This document shows, in pieces, positions 17,362-26,027 of a stretch of 64,000 nucleotides of DNA (positions are counted from its first letter, which is position 1; every line of letters begins with the position of its first letter). Origin of the DNA: Rhodanobacteraceae bacterium (GTDB taxonomy: Bacteria; Pseudomonadota; Gammaproteobacteria; Xanthomonadales; Rhodanobacteraceae); the NCBI GenBank assembly GCA_016790075.1, contig JAEUPP010000057.1:62001-126000 (forward strand), in the 5' to 3' direction. The notes under the pieces were generated by a model, which was given only the letters and a program-made list of their open reading frames with translations, ran no database searches and was not told where the DNA came from. A program made the translations under genes and the position numbers.

Positions 17362-18014
17362 GGGGGCGAATTCTCCGGTGGTGCAGCGGGGGCGGGTGTC
17401 AGTGGTGGTCTTGCCGGCGCTGCCGGTGCCGTTGCGAGGGGCTGCGGCAGTGACGTGGCATGGTGCCGGCGCACTAGCGGCAGCATGCGCGCCAGGGTGT
17501 CGTCACGATCGACAAAGTGATGCTTGAGTGCAGCACCGACGTGGGCGGCCAGCAGCAGCACCAGCAGGTAAAATCCGTATTCGTGCACGGCATGAGCAAT
17601 CTCCTTCAGCGCCGTGTCAGCACCACCGCTAAGGCTGGGCAGGTTGAACAGGCCAAACCATTGCAGCGGATAGCCTGAAGCAGAGTTGTACATCCAACCT
17701 GACAGGGGCAAGGCGAACATGAGCAGATAGAGCAGCAGGTGTACGGCGCGTGCGGCGGCGGCCTGCCAGCGCGGCATGGCCAACTCATCGGGACGCCGGT
17801 CGGCCATGCGCCAGGCGAGGCGCAGCAGCAGCAGGGCAAGCACGGTCAGTCCGGTGGATTTATGCAGTGCGTATATCTTTACTTTCTGGGGTGAGTTCGG
17901 CAGGTCGGCCATGTACAGCCCGACCACGCCCAGGCCTATGATGAGCGCGGCCATGAGCCAGTGCAGCGAGCGGGCGCCGAGACCCCAGCGGTTTGCATCA
18001 CTCTTGAATTGCAT
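17358..18014 (-). CDS. Cytochrome b561 family protein
   Basis: 218 residues with four membrane helices and likely heme-ligand His residues (RSLHWLMAAL, YALHKSTGL, RAVHLLLYLL, HAVHEYG and AAHVGAALKHH). This is the bacterial di-heme b561 family (E. coli YodB/YceJ), which moves electrons between quinol and periplasmic acceptors. A Pro/Ala-rich C-terminal tail is extra. GGGAGA before the ATG at 18014 fixes the start; it overlaps the upstream yceI by 17 bases, a sign of tight coupling. Confidence 0.92.
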   Translation of the reverse strand: MQFKSDANRWGLGARSLHWLMAALIIGLGVVGLYMADLPNSPQKVKIYALHKSTGLTVLALLLLRLAWRMADRRPDELAMPRWQAAAARAVHLLLYLLMFALPLSGWMYNSASGYPLQWFGLFNLPSLSGGADTALKEIAHAVHEYGFYLLVLLLAAHVGAALKHHFVDRDDTLARMLPLVRRHHATSLPQPLATAPAAPARPPLTPAPAAPPENSPP

Positions 18015-18627
18015 CCGTTTCTCCCGTAGTCGAGGCGTCGCTTGTGGCATCGGCATCGCGGTCACGCACGAATGCGGCTTCAATGCGCAGTTCGACGGTG
18101 TCGCCGACTGCGCTGAGTACCTTGTCCATACCGAACTCACTGCGCTTGAGCCTGGCTGTCGCCGAAAAACCTGCCGTGCGCTTGAACGCGTAAGGATCGT
18201 TGGCAAGCTTGTTGAGCCGGAACTCTATGCTCAGCGGCCGGGTATGGCCATGCAATTCGAGTTCACCATGGGCGCTGCCGCGGCCATCGCTGCTGCGTTC
18301 GACGCGGAGGCTGCGGAAACGCGCCTGTGGCCAGCGCCTGGTATCGAGAAAGCGCCAGGAGCGTACGGCCTCTTCCCATTTTGCGTCGCCAAGCAGTAGC
18401 GAATTCATGTCGATAGTCACCTCAAGGCGCGCGGTGCTCCAGTCCTCCGGATCCAGGTGCAGGCGGCCTTCGCTTGCCCTGATCAGCCCCAGAGCCTGAT
18501 TGAAACCCTGGTGGTCGATGCTGAACAGGATCTGGGTGTGTACCGGGTCGATGCGCCAGGCGTCGATGGCTGCCGCAGCCGGTGCGGCGGACAGTAGGCA
18601 GAGCAGCGTAAGCAGCGGCAGTCGCAT
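17998..18627 (-). CDS. YceI-family periplasmic protein (copy 2)
   Basis: 209 residues; the first gene of the yceI-cyb561-yceI operon. The signal peptide is MRLPLLTLLCLLSAAPAAAA. YceI features: WRIDPVHTQILFSIDHQGFN, then RFLDTRRWPQARFRSLRVE and GELELHGHTRPLSIEF. It is divergent from the downstream copy and has a charged C-terminal tail (RDRDADATSDAS) not seen in the other one. The two copies may bind different lipids. Confidence 0.9.
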   Translation of the reverse strand: MRLPLLTLLCLLSAAPAAAAIDAWRIDPVHTQILFSIDHQGFNQALGLIRASEGRLHLDPEDWSTARLEVTIDMNSLLLGDAKWEEAVRSWRFLDTRRWPQARFRSLRVERSSDGRGSAHGELELHGHTRPLSIEFRLNKLANDPYAFKRTAGFSATARLKRSEFGMDKVLSAVGDTVELRIEAAFVRDRDADATSDASTTGETDAIQE

Positions 18628-18716
18628 GCGCCTAGCTTCGCAGATTGCTGCTACCGGCAGAAGCGCGTCTGGCGTAAATGCTGTTGAGCGTGGGGTTCAA
18701 CAATTCCGCGCATCGC

Positions 18717-20204
18717 TCAGTCCGGGTCCTGTTCCTGTGCTCGTCCACCCAGCGCGATTCGCGCCACGTGGGCGATGCGCCCGCGAGTCTGTTCCGACAG
18801 CAGCTGCTGCAGATGTTGCTGTGCCTGTGTCTGATCCAGGCCATGCTGATCAAGCAGGGTGCGGCTTACGGCATGGCCAAGGCTGTCGAAGATGAGGCCG
18901 TAGGCGATTGCGTGCAGCACCCCGCCGCCCAAGGTACCCAGGCCCGGGAAGGCTTTGAGCGCATTGCCGGCTATCGCAAGTACGACCGAGCTCGTCGTGC
19001 GCAGGGTCAACGCGGCTTCGCGCAGAAAGGCGTCGAGGTCGATCTGTCGCAGCGGAACCTCGTGCAATGCGGCGAGGTCACGGATCAGTCCTGTCGCGAG
19101 CGCGCCTTGGATCAGAAGATCGGTGCCCGGGGCGACGGCAGCTAGAGCACCGACCACGGCACGCCTTGTGTAGCGATCGATGAGTACGCGCGCGTCGCGC
19201 TCCCGCTGTTCACGCTCGGCGGCGCCTATGCGTTCGCCAAGCCGCCCGATTACCGCGCCTGCACGCGCCTGTTCGAGGGCGACCGCATCGCCGGAGAGGC
19301 ATTCCTGCAATGCGTCGCGCAGCGTGTCGATCTGCGGCGCCGCCGCGCGCACGACATGTTCCTCGCGGCCATCGCCAAGGCGGCGCACGAACTGTTCACG
19401 TCCGCCGGCCTGCACCGCGACGATGCGATCGGCGATGTCGCCATAGCGCTGCTGCCAGGTGGCGAGCAACTGGGCGCGCTGGGCTTCTTCGAACTGGTCG
19501 GCCTTGTTGAGCGCAAGCAGCAGGGGTTTGCCGTAGCCGCGCAGCCAGCGCAACTCCCGATCCTGGGCGCGCGTGAGGTCGCCAGCGGCGACATAAATGA
19601 CCGCATGTGCTCGCAAGGCCTCGTCGCGCGCCAGCGTTTCGCGCTCGCGCGCCTGAATTTCCTGCATGCCGGGGACGTCTGCGAGCGTGATCGCGGCGCC
19701 TCCGATCTGGCCGTGGTAGTGGCTGACCAGAGTTGTCGTGCCGCCGAGCACGTCGACGGCCGCCGTGGCTTCTGGTGCCAGTGCGCGTACGAGGCTGGAT
19801 TTGCCGGCGCTGATTTCGCCGAAGACCGCTATGTAGCGTTCAGTGCCGGCCGCGCGGCGATCAAGTTCCTGCAATTCGGCTTCAAGTGCCGCCGTTTCAG
19901 CCTGACGCGATTGTAATTGTCGAATACGCTGCTCGACGGCCCCGCGGTCCGGTGGTGCTGCCCGGCGCACGGCACGCGGCTTGGGGTACAGCAGACGCCA
20001 GACCAGCCAGCCGCTGCCCCCTACGACGGTGGCGAGTGCGGCGATCAGTGCATAGCGCAGGATGGTCGGCAGGCTGGCAAGTTCCCGCCAGAGTTCGAGT
20101 GCACTGCGGGTTACGCCGAGCAGCAGCCAGAGCAGCGCCACGGCGAGCAGCGTCAGGGCCAGCGCGAGCAGTACACGCAGGTGGCGCGTATCCGGAGCAT
20201 TCAT
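18717..20204 (-). CDS. DUF697-type membrane GTPase (copy 2)
   Basis: 495 residues. Two N-terminal membrane helices (VLLALALTLLAVALLWLLLG; LRYALIAALATVVGGSGWLV) precede the G domain: P-loop GEISAGKSSL, LGGTTTLVSHY, DVPGMQE in the G3 position, and ALNKADQFE. The C-terminal part has hydrophobic helices (AVVGALAAVAPGTDLLIQGA) and a DUF697-like end. It differs from copy 1 in having the N-terminal anchor and DVPG in place of DTPG. An ATG 27 bases further upstream is possible. Confidence 0.82.
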   Translation of the reverse strand: MNAPDTRHLRVLLALALTLLAVALLWLLLGVTRSALELWRELASLPTILRYALIAALATVVGGSGWLVWRLLYPKPRAVRRAAPPDRGAVEQRIRQLQSRQAETAALEAELQELDRRAAGTERYIAVFGEISAGKSSLVRALAPEATAAVDVLGGTTTLVSHYHGQIGGAAITLADVPGMQEIQARERETLARDEALRAHAVIYVAAGDLTRAQDRELRWLRGYGKPLLLALNKADQFEEAQRAQLLATWQQRYGDIADRIVAVQAGGREQFVRRLGDGREEHVVRAAAPQIDTLRDALQECLSGDAVALEQARAGAVIGRLGERIGAAEREQRERDARVLIDRYTRRAVVGALAAVAPGTDLLIQGALATGLIRDLAALHEVPLRQIDLDAFLREAALTLRTTSSVVLAIAGNALKAFPGLGTLGGGVLHAIAYGLIFDSLGHAVSRTLLDQHGLDQTQAQQHLQQLLSEQTRGRIAHVARIALGGRAQEQDPD

Positions 20205-20442
20205 GCGCCGATAGTAACAAGGTCGCCGCATGCCCTGGCGTCTGTCGTGAGCAAGCAGAGATGGATGAGCGTAGTCGGAGCCGGTGTGAGGATTTGTCCA
20301 CTTTGAGCAGTCGGGGCTGCGCTGGCATCATGTGCTGACGCTGCATGGCGGCCGATGGCGGTCGTCGCCTGAAAGTCCGGTTGCGTCCCGCGTGCGTGCC
20401 GCCACGTGCGCGGGACCGGCTCCCTGTTCGCTGGAGGTAGGC

Positions 20443-23400
20443 ATGTTGCTGCGCTGGTCGTTGGCCGGGCTGTTGCTGCTGTGCGCGGTGGATACGCAGG
20501 CCGCGGCGTTGGCGGTGACGCCTATGTTCCGCCATTTCAGCGTAGCTGACGGCTTGCCGTCGTCGATCGTCTATAAGCTCGCCGAAGACCGGGACGGTTT
20601 TGTCTGGATAGGCACACACGATGGCCTTGCCCGCTATGACGGAGTGAGCTTCCGCGTCTGGCGTGCGATACCTGGCGATCCCACCTCGATAGCGGGTAAC
20701 GAAGTGTCCGCGCTGTTTGTCGACCGCAACAACCGCGTCTGGGCGGGAGGCGAGGGCAGCGGCCTCAACGTGCTCGACGAAACACGCGCGCAGTTCCGGC
20801 GTTACCGGCACGATTCCGCCGACCCCGCAAGCCTTGCTGCCGACGATGTCTGGGCGGTAAGCCAGGATGCTGCGGGCGCGATCTGGGTAGGCACCTATTC
20901 GGGTGGTCTGGATCGACTGCGCGAGGATGGAACAGGGTTTGACCACCACCGGGCTGCCGATGGTTCGGGTCTGCCTTCGGATATCGTGCTCAGCCTGCAC
21001 GGCGGCAGGGACGGCAGCCTCTGGATCGGCACGGACAAGGGGCTGGTGCGGCGTACTCGCGAGGGCAAGATCGAGCCCGTGCCGTTAGGTGCCGGCGAGC
21101 CGCCTCAGGTGCTCGCACTGGGCGTGGACGGCGGTGTACTGCTTGCGGCGACTTCGGCTGGTGTCTTCCGCATCGATGCTGCGCACAGGAGCGAACGCCT
21201 GGACCCCGGCGCCGCGCCACGCATCGTCTATGCCAGCGTGCGCGATGCGCATGGCGATCTATGGCTGGCCACGCGACTTGGCGCCGTGCGTCACGACCCG
21301 AACGATTTTGAAACCGTCTATCGGTCGCAGCCGCGGGTGCCCGGCGGCCTGCCGGGTGAGGCCATCTTCGATTTGCTTGGGGATCGCGAGGGTGGCGTCT
21401 GGTTCGCCGCGATCGACGGCGGCGTAGCCTATCTGCCGCCGACCTGGCGCCTGTTCTCGCAATGGCGCGAGCAGCCCGGCAATCCGCATAGTTTGTCGCC
21501 GGGGCGTATTCAGGGCATTGCGCATGGCCGAGACGGCAGCGCCTGGTCGGTCACTATGGCAGGCGCGGTTGACCGTATCGACTTGCGCAGCGGTGCCGTC
21601 GCACGCTGGGGCGAGCGAATAGGCGGCACGGAATTGCGCCGCCGTTCCGTGCTGCAGGATGGGCAGGGCCGGCTTTGGCTAGGCCAGCATCGTGGCGTGC
21701 GAGTAGTCGGGCCCGATGTGGACGCGATTCACGATATCCCTGCGGATGCGACCAGGGCGGATGCACTGCCTGCGGGGCCCGTCGATCTCATGCTCGACGG
21801 CGGCGCATCCGTCTGGGTCAGCGCTCGGGGTGCAGGACTGGCGCGCATTGATGCGCAGACCTTGGCCGTGACGCGGTTTGCGCCGGAGGCCTGCGGACTG
21901 CGCGATGCGGACGTCGAACAGATGCGTCTGGCGGCCGATGGTTCGCTATGGGTCGCCCACGTTCGTGGCATAGACCGGCTTGCACGCGGTGGCGAGCGCT
22001 TTGCGGCAGTAGAGGGATTGCCTGACACGCGTGTGCAGGCTTTTGCGTTTGCGCCCGACGGCAGCCTGTGGCTGCATCGCTTCGGCGCGATCGAGCACTA
22101 CGTGCTGCGTGCCGGCCGATTCCAGCGCGAGCGACAGATTGACGCGAGCGCTGGCTGGCCCGCGCTCGATGCGGGTGCAATGGAACTCGATGCAGCGCAG
22201 CGTCTGTGGATCAGCACGCCGCGTGGCCTTTATCGTGTCGCCACGCTGGACGGCAGTGTGCGCCGTTACGGTCCGGCTGCAGGACTAGTCGATTCGGAAT
22301 TTACTGACCGCAATCTGGTGTTGCGTGCCGACGGTGTTGCGCTCGCGGCGACGACCGACGGCTTTATCGCCTTCGACACTGCGGCGATCGAGCCGCGCCT
22401 GCCGCCAGCGCCGTTGCTGCTGACCGGGGTGCAGGTACGGCGTGGCGCCAGCGCGTACAAATTCGATCCGGCGCAGCCGGCCTTGCTGGCCTGGAATGAT
22501 CGCGATCTGCGCGTTGAAGCGCGCGCGCTATCGTATCTGGCCGACAACCGCTATGACTTTCTGTTGCAGGGCTTTGACAGCGATTGGAGCCCCGGCAGTG
22601 GCGGCGGCCAACGCGAGCTCGCGCAATTGCATCCGGGGGATTATCAGCTGCGCGTGCGGGCGCATACGGGGCTTGGCGATGTGGTTGAACTCGCCGCCCC
22701 GCTGCGACTGCGCGTCGAGGCGCCACCCTGGGCCAGGCCCTGGGCGTATGCCTTGTACCTCGCACTGCTTGCGCTGCTTGCGCTTGGCGCGGCGCTGGTC
22801 TGGCGCCGCCGCATCGCTCGTACGCATGCAATCGCCCTGGCGTCGCAGCGGCGGGAACTGGCCGAACAGGCCAGCCTGGCAAAATCTGAATTCCTGGCGC
22901 AGATGGGCCACGAGATCCGCACGCCGATGACCGGGCTGCTAGGCATGGCCGAATTGCTGCAGCTGACCGCGCTCGACTCGCGCCAGCAAAGTTATGCGAG
23001 CGGCATACGCACCTCGGGCGAGCACATGCTGCGTCTGGTCAACGACGCGCTCGATCTCGCACGTGTCGAAGCCGGGCGCCTTGAACTTGTCAATGCACCG
23101 TTCGACCCGCAAGCCGTGTTGCGCGAGGTTGCCGACGTAGGTCATGCCCTCGCGGCGCGGAAGAACATCGGTTTCATCGTGCGTTTGCCGCTGCGGCCTC
23201 CGGTCATGGTCAGCGGTGATGCACAGCGGCTGCGGCAGATTTTGCTGAATCTGGTCAACAACGCGATCAAGTTCACCGATATCGGTGGGGTTACGTTTGA
23301 ACTGGCAGCCGCTGACGCGGGGGATCAGCGTTTCCGCGTCATCGATACCGGGCCGGGGATTGAACCGGCCATGCAGGCGCGCTTGTTTCAGCGCTACAGC

Positions 23401-23970
23401 CAGGACGAAAGCGGGCGCCGCGCCGGCGGCAGCGGCCTCGGACTTGCGATCTCCCAGGAGCTGGCGCAACTCATGGGCGGGCGTATCAGCGTCGAAAGTG
23501 CGCCGGGCCGCGGCAGCAGCTTCACCGTGCAGCTCAGTTTGCCGGCAGCCGAGGCCGCGTTACCGGCACCGCAGGAGTTTTCGCCGGCGTTGGCGCAGGA
23601 CATCGTTCTGGTCGAAGACGATACGAACGTGGCGCGTGTCGTCAGCGAACTGCTGCAGTCGCTGGGACATACCGTGCGCCATGCGCCGCAGGCGCTGGCT
23701 GCGCTGGCGGAAATCGCGACGCGGCGGCCGCAGTCGGTCGTGCTGGATCTTGATCTGCCGGGGGTCGGTGGGTTGCAGCTCGCCGGGCTGCTGCGTGCGC
23801 AGGAAGCCGATGCGGCAGTGCCGCGCCTGCGCCTGGTTGCGCTGACCGCCCGCAGCGATGCGAGCGCCGAGCGCGATGCACTCGCGGCGGGCATCGATGC
23901 GTTCCGGCGCAAGCCGGTCACGCGGGCGGCGTTGGCGGCCGAATTCGGCGATGCGAGCGCAGCGCGCTGA
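20443..23970 (+). CDS. Hybrid histidine kinase with two-component-regulator propeller sensor
   Basis: 1175 residues. Order: signal/anchor (LLRWSLAGLLLLCAVDTQAAA), about 700 residues of Reg_prop beta-propeller repeats (VADGLPSSIVYKLAEDRDGF, then VWIGTHDGLARYDG), a Y_Y_Y-type Ig domain (YRYDFLLQGFDSDW-like), one transmembrane helix (ALYLALLALLALGAALVWRRR), HisKA with phosphoryl-accepting His823 in GHEIRTPMTGL, HATPase with DTGPGIE and GSGLGLAIS, and a receiver domain with acceptor Asp1102. There is no DNA-binding domain, so a separate output must exist. GGAGGT before the ATG at 20443 sets the start. The sensor ligand is unknown; propeller sensors of this kind often monitor carbohydrates. Confidence 0.93.
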   Translation: MLLRWSLAGLLLLCAVDTQAAALAVTPMFRHFSVADGLPSSIVYKLAEDRDGFVWIGTHDGLARYDGVSFRVWRAIPGDPTSIAGNEVSALFVDRNNRVWAGGEGSGLNVLDETRAQFRRYRHDSADPASLAADDVWAVSQDAAGAIWVGTYSGGLDRLREDGTGFDHHRAADGSGLPSDIVLSLHGGRDGSLWIGTDKGLVRRTREGKIEPVPLGAGEPPQVLALGVDGGVLLAATSAGVFRIDAAHRSERLDPGAAPRIVYASVRDAHGDLWLATRLGAVRHDPNDFETVYRSQPRVPGGLPGEAIFDLLGDREGGVWFAAIDGGVAYLPPTWRLFSQWREQPGNPHSLSPGRIQGIAHGRDGSAWSVTMAGAVDRIDLRSGAVARWGERIGGTELRRRSVLQDGQGRLWLGQHRGVRVVGPDVDAIHDIPADATRADALPAGPVDLMLDGGASVWVSARGAGLARIDAQTLAVTRFAPEACGLRDADVEQMRLAADGSLWVAHVRGIDRLARGGERFAAVEGLPDTRVQAFAFAPDGSLWLHRFGAIEHYVLRAGRFQRERQIDASAGWPALDAGAMELDAAQRLWISTPRGLYRVATLDGSVRRYGPAAGLVDSEFTDRNLVLRADGVALAATTDGFIAFDTAAIEPRLPPAPLLLTGVQVRRGASAYKFDPAQPALLAWNDRDLRVEARALSYLADNRYDFLLQGFDSDWSPGSGGGQRELAQLHPGDYQLRVRAHTGLGDVVELAAPLRLRVEAPPWARPWAYALYLALLALLALGAALVWRRRIARTHAIALASQRRELAEQASLAKSEFLAQMGHEIRTPMTGLLGMAELLQLTALDSRQQSYASGIRTSGEHMLRLVNDALDLARVEAGRLELVNAPFDPQAVLREVADVGHALAARKNIGFIVRLPLRPPVMVSGDAQRLRQILLNLVNNAIKFTDIGGVTFELAAADAGDQRFRVIDTGPGIEPAMQARLFQRYSQDESGRRAGGSGLGLAISQELAQLMGGRISVESAPGRGSSFTVQLSLPAAEAALPAPQEFSPALAQDIVLVEDDTNVARVVSELLQSLGHTVRHAPQALAALAEIATRRPQSVVLDLDLPGVGGLQLAGLLRAQEADAAVPRLRLVALTARSDASAERDALAAGIDAFRRKPVTRAALAAEFGDASAAR

Positions 23971-24136
23971 TGCTGGCGTTTGTCGCGCGTCTGGATCGCT
24001 TCGGCGCTCAACTACGAATTTCCGCTACTGTTGCGGGTCCACCAAACGGCCAGTCTGCTGAGTCCTTACGATCCTCGCTCTTGTCCGGATGCGTCGGGTG
24101 TTCTGTAAGAAAAGTCTGCTAGGAGTGACTCCATTC

Positions 24137-24577
24137 ATGAAACGACTTGTTCTGATCTTCATCGCGCTATGCAGCTTGCCGCTCCATGCCGGCGAAGTAA
24201 TGCTTGGCGAGTCCGACCAGGCTGCCGTGCGTGCAGCGGCCGGCGACTATGCGCAGGGCTGGTATAGCGGCGATCGCGAACGCATGGCGCGCTCCCTGCA
24301 CGAGAACCTCGCCAAGCGCGCCTATCTGCGTGACAAGAGCGGCAAGCGCCAGCTTGATCAGATGGACAAGGCCACCTTGCTCGCCGGCAACAAGCCTGAG
24401 AACGCGCAACGTTATGCAAAAGCAAAAAAACGCGCCGAAGTGGAAATCCTCGACGGCTTCGGCAACGCCGCAACGGTCAAGCTGACCATGGATGGCTGGG
24501 TCGACTACCTGCATCTGGTCCGCGACAGCGATGGCGAGTGGCGCATCCTCAATGTGCTCTGGGAACCGACCCCGTAA
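24137..24577 (+). CDS. Secreted SnoaL/lumazine-binding-like small protein
   Basis: 146 residues with signal peptide MKRLVLIFIALCSLPLHAGE. The body fits the NTF2-like fold of the putative lumazine-binding family: helix AAVRAAAGDYAQGWYSGDRE with a downstream MARSLHENLAKR, and C-terminal strands AEVEILDGFGNAATVKLTMD and WRILNVLWEP. Ligand and function are unknown. AGGAG lies about 10 bases before the chosen ATG; an upstream in-frame ATG would spoil the signal peptide. Confidence 0.72.
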   Translation: MKRLVLIFIALCSLPLHAGEVMLGESDQAAVRAAAGDYAQGWYSGDRERMARSLHENLAKRAYLRDKSGKRQLDQMDKATLLAGNKPENAQRYAKAKKRAEVEILDGFGNAATVKLTMDGWVDYLHLVRDSDGEWRILNVLWEPTP

Positions 24578-24628
24578 TACACGGCTTCGCCCAGCCGGCA
24601 GAAACCGGCAGGGTTTGTTGCTGGCCCA

Positions 24629-24796
24629 CATTTCTCACACCCCTTCTACTGCGGCCGCCGATACGCTCGCCCTGACGCGCGCTGCTCCCTCGTGCCGGCT
24701 CGACGTAGTGTCGGCTACGCCTTCGCCGTCACTCAGTCCGCGGCGCGCGTCAGGACGGCGTCTCGGCGGCCTCGCTACGAACGGGTCTGCGAAATG
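24629..24796. repeat. Dispersed palindromic intergenic element, copy A
   Basis: The core at 24643-24786 (144 bases) is repeated in reverse orientation at 54567-54710 with 6 mismatches and no gaps by my alignment. The two ends of copy A are imperfect inverted repeats of about 54 bases: both run CATTTC...GGCCGCCGA...CCTGACGCGCGC inward. It ends 4 bases before the hemE stop codon and fills the space between two convergent genes. The size, terminal inverted repeats and lack of coding capacity suggest a MITE-like or REP/BIME-like element that may also act as a 3' structure. Confidence 0.8.
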
Positions 24797-24800
24797 CGTG

Positions 24801-25847
24801 CTAGCGCCGCGACAGCTCGTGCACGGCGTCGACAAGAACCCCGACGTGTTCAGGCTTGACATCGGGAGTGATGCCATGACCGAGGTTGAAGATATGGCCC
24901 GGCCCCGGGCCATGGCTGGCTAGCACGCGGCCAACTTCGTGCCGTATCGCTTCGGGCGAGGCATGCAGCGCTGCAGGATCGAGGTTGCCTTGCAGTGCGA
25001 TATGTTCACCGACCAGGGTTCGCGCAACGGACAGATCCAGCGTCCAGTCGACTCCGAGCGCGTTGCAGCCGGTCGCTGCCAAGCTCGCCAGATGCCCGTT
25101 CGCGCCCTTGGAGAACAGGATCAACGGGATGTCCCTGGTTGCCACCGCGGACTTCAGTGTGGCTGTAATCTGGGCAAGATAGCGCAGCGAGAATTCCTGG
25201 TACTGCGTCGGCGCAAGCAGCCCGCCCCAGGTGTCGAACACCATCAGTGCCTGCGCCCCGGCCGCTGCCTGTGCCGCGAGATAGTTCGCCACCGAGCGCG
25301 CAATGGTGTCGAGCAGCCGATGCATCAGCGCAGGTTCGTTCCAGAGCATGGCCTTGGGCAGGGCAAAATTCGCCGAACCTTCGCCTTGCACCATGTAGCA
25401 GGCCAGGGTCCAGGGGCTGCCCGCGAAACCGATCAGTGGCACGCGGCCGCCGAGCTCACGTCGTATCGTGCGCACGGCATCCATCACATAGCGCAGCTCC
25501 TGCTCCGGGTCGGGTGCGCCCAGTCGCTCCACATCGGCCGCCGTACGAACTGGATTGCGGAACTTCGGGCCTTCGCCTTCGGCGAAATGCAGGCCCAGCC
25601 CCATCGCGTCGGGAATGGTGAGAATGTCGGAAAACAGGATGGCCGCATCAAGCGCAAAGCGCCGCAATGGCTGCAAGGTAACCTCGCAGGCGAGCTCCGG
25701 GTTGGTGCACAGCGCCATGAAGCTGCCGGCCTGGGCGCGGGTCGCACGATATTCCGGCAGGTAACGGCCGGCCTGGCGCATTAGCCAGACCGGCGTGCAG
25801 TCCACGGGTTCGCAGCGCAGGGCGCGCAGGAAACGATCGTTGTTCAT
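24801..25847 (-). CDS. hemE: Uroporphyrinogen decarboxylase
   Basis: 348 residues, the expected length. It converts uroporphyrinogen III to coproporphyrinogen III in heme synthesis. The N-terminal signature [12 protein letters not shown], then [20 protein letters not shown], plus FVGF-like [19 protein letters not shown] and the C-terminal [16 protein letters not shown] are diagnostic. It sits downstream of the aroKB-WGR-SPOR cluster on the same strand but with a 180-base gap. Its 3' end abuts the dispersed repeat. Confidence 0.98.
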   Translation of the reverse strand: MNNDRFLRALRCEPVDCTPVWLMRQAGRYLPEYRATRAQAGSFMALCTNPELACEVTLQPLRRFALDAAILFSDILTIPDAMGLGLHFAEGEGPKFRNPVRTAADVERLGAPDPEQELRYVMDAVRTIRRELGGRVPLIGFAGSPWTLACYMVQGEGSANFALPKAMLWNEPALMHRLLDTIARSVANYLAAQAAAGAQALMVFDTWGGLLAPTQYQEFSLRYLAQITATLKSAVATRDIPLILFSKGANGHLASLAATGCNALGVDWTLDLSVARTLVGEHIALQGNLDPAALHASPEAIRHEVGRVLASHGPGPGHIFNLGHGITPDVKPEHVGVLVDAVHELSRR

Positions 25848-26027
25848 GGGTTTACTCGAAGGGAAGTAAGGAGCAGTGGATAGCGGCCTACCCGGGGGCG
25901 TTTCTCAAGGGCTCAGCCCACGGAGCCGATCTGCGCTACCGGGGATTCGTAAACGTCCGCTTGTATTGCCGTGGTGAGTGCATCGGGCCATGCCGGTACC
26001 GGCCGGTGTCGTGCCCCGGACCTCAGC

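Noticed and set aside
24492-24923. Open frames across the 24.63-24.80 kb repeat, on both strands
   Set aside because: They run through the palindromic element and into hemE antisense, have no ribosome binding site, and their residues follow from the repeat itself; the non-coding explanation is better.
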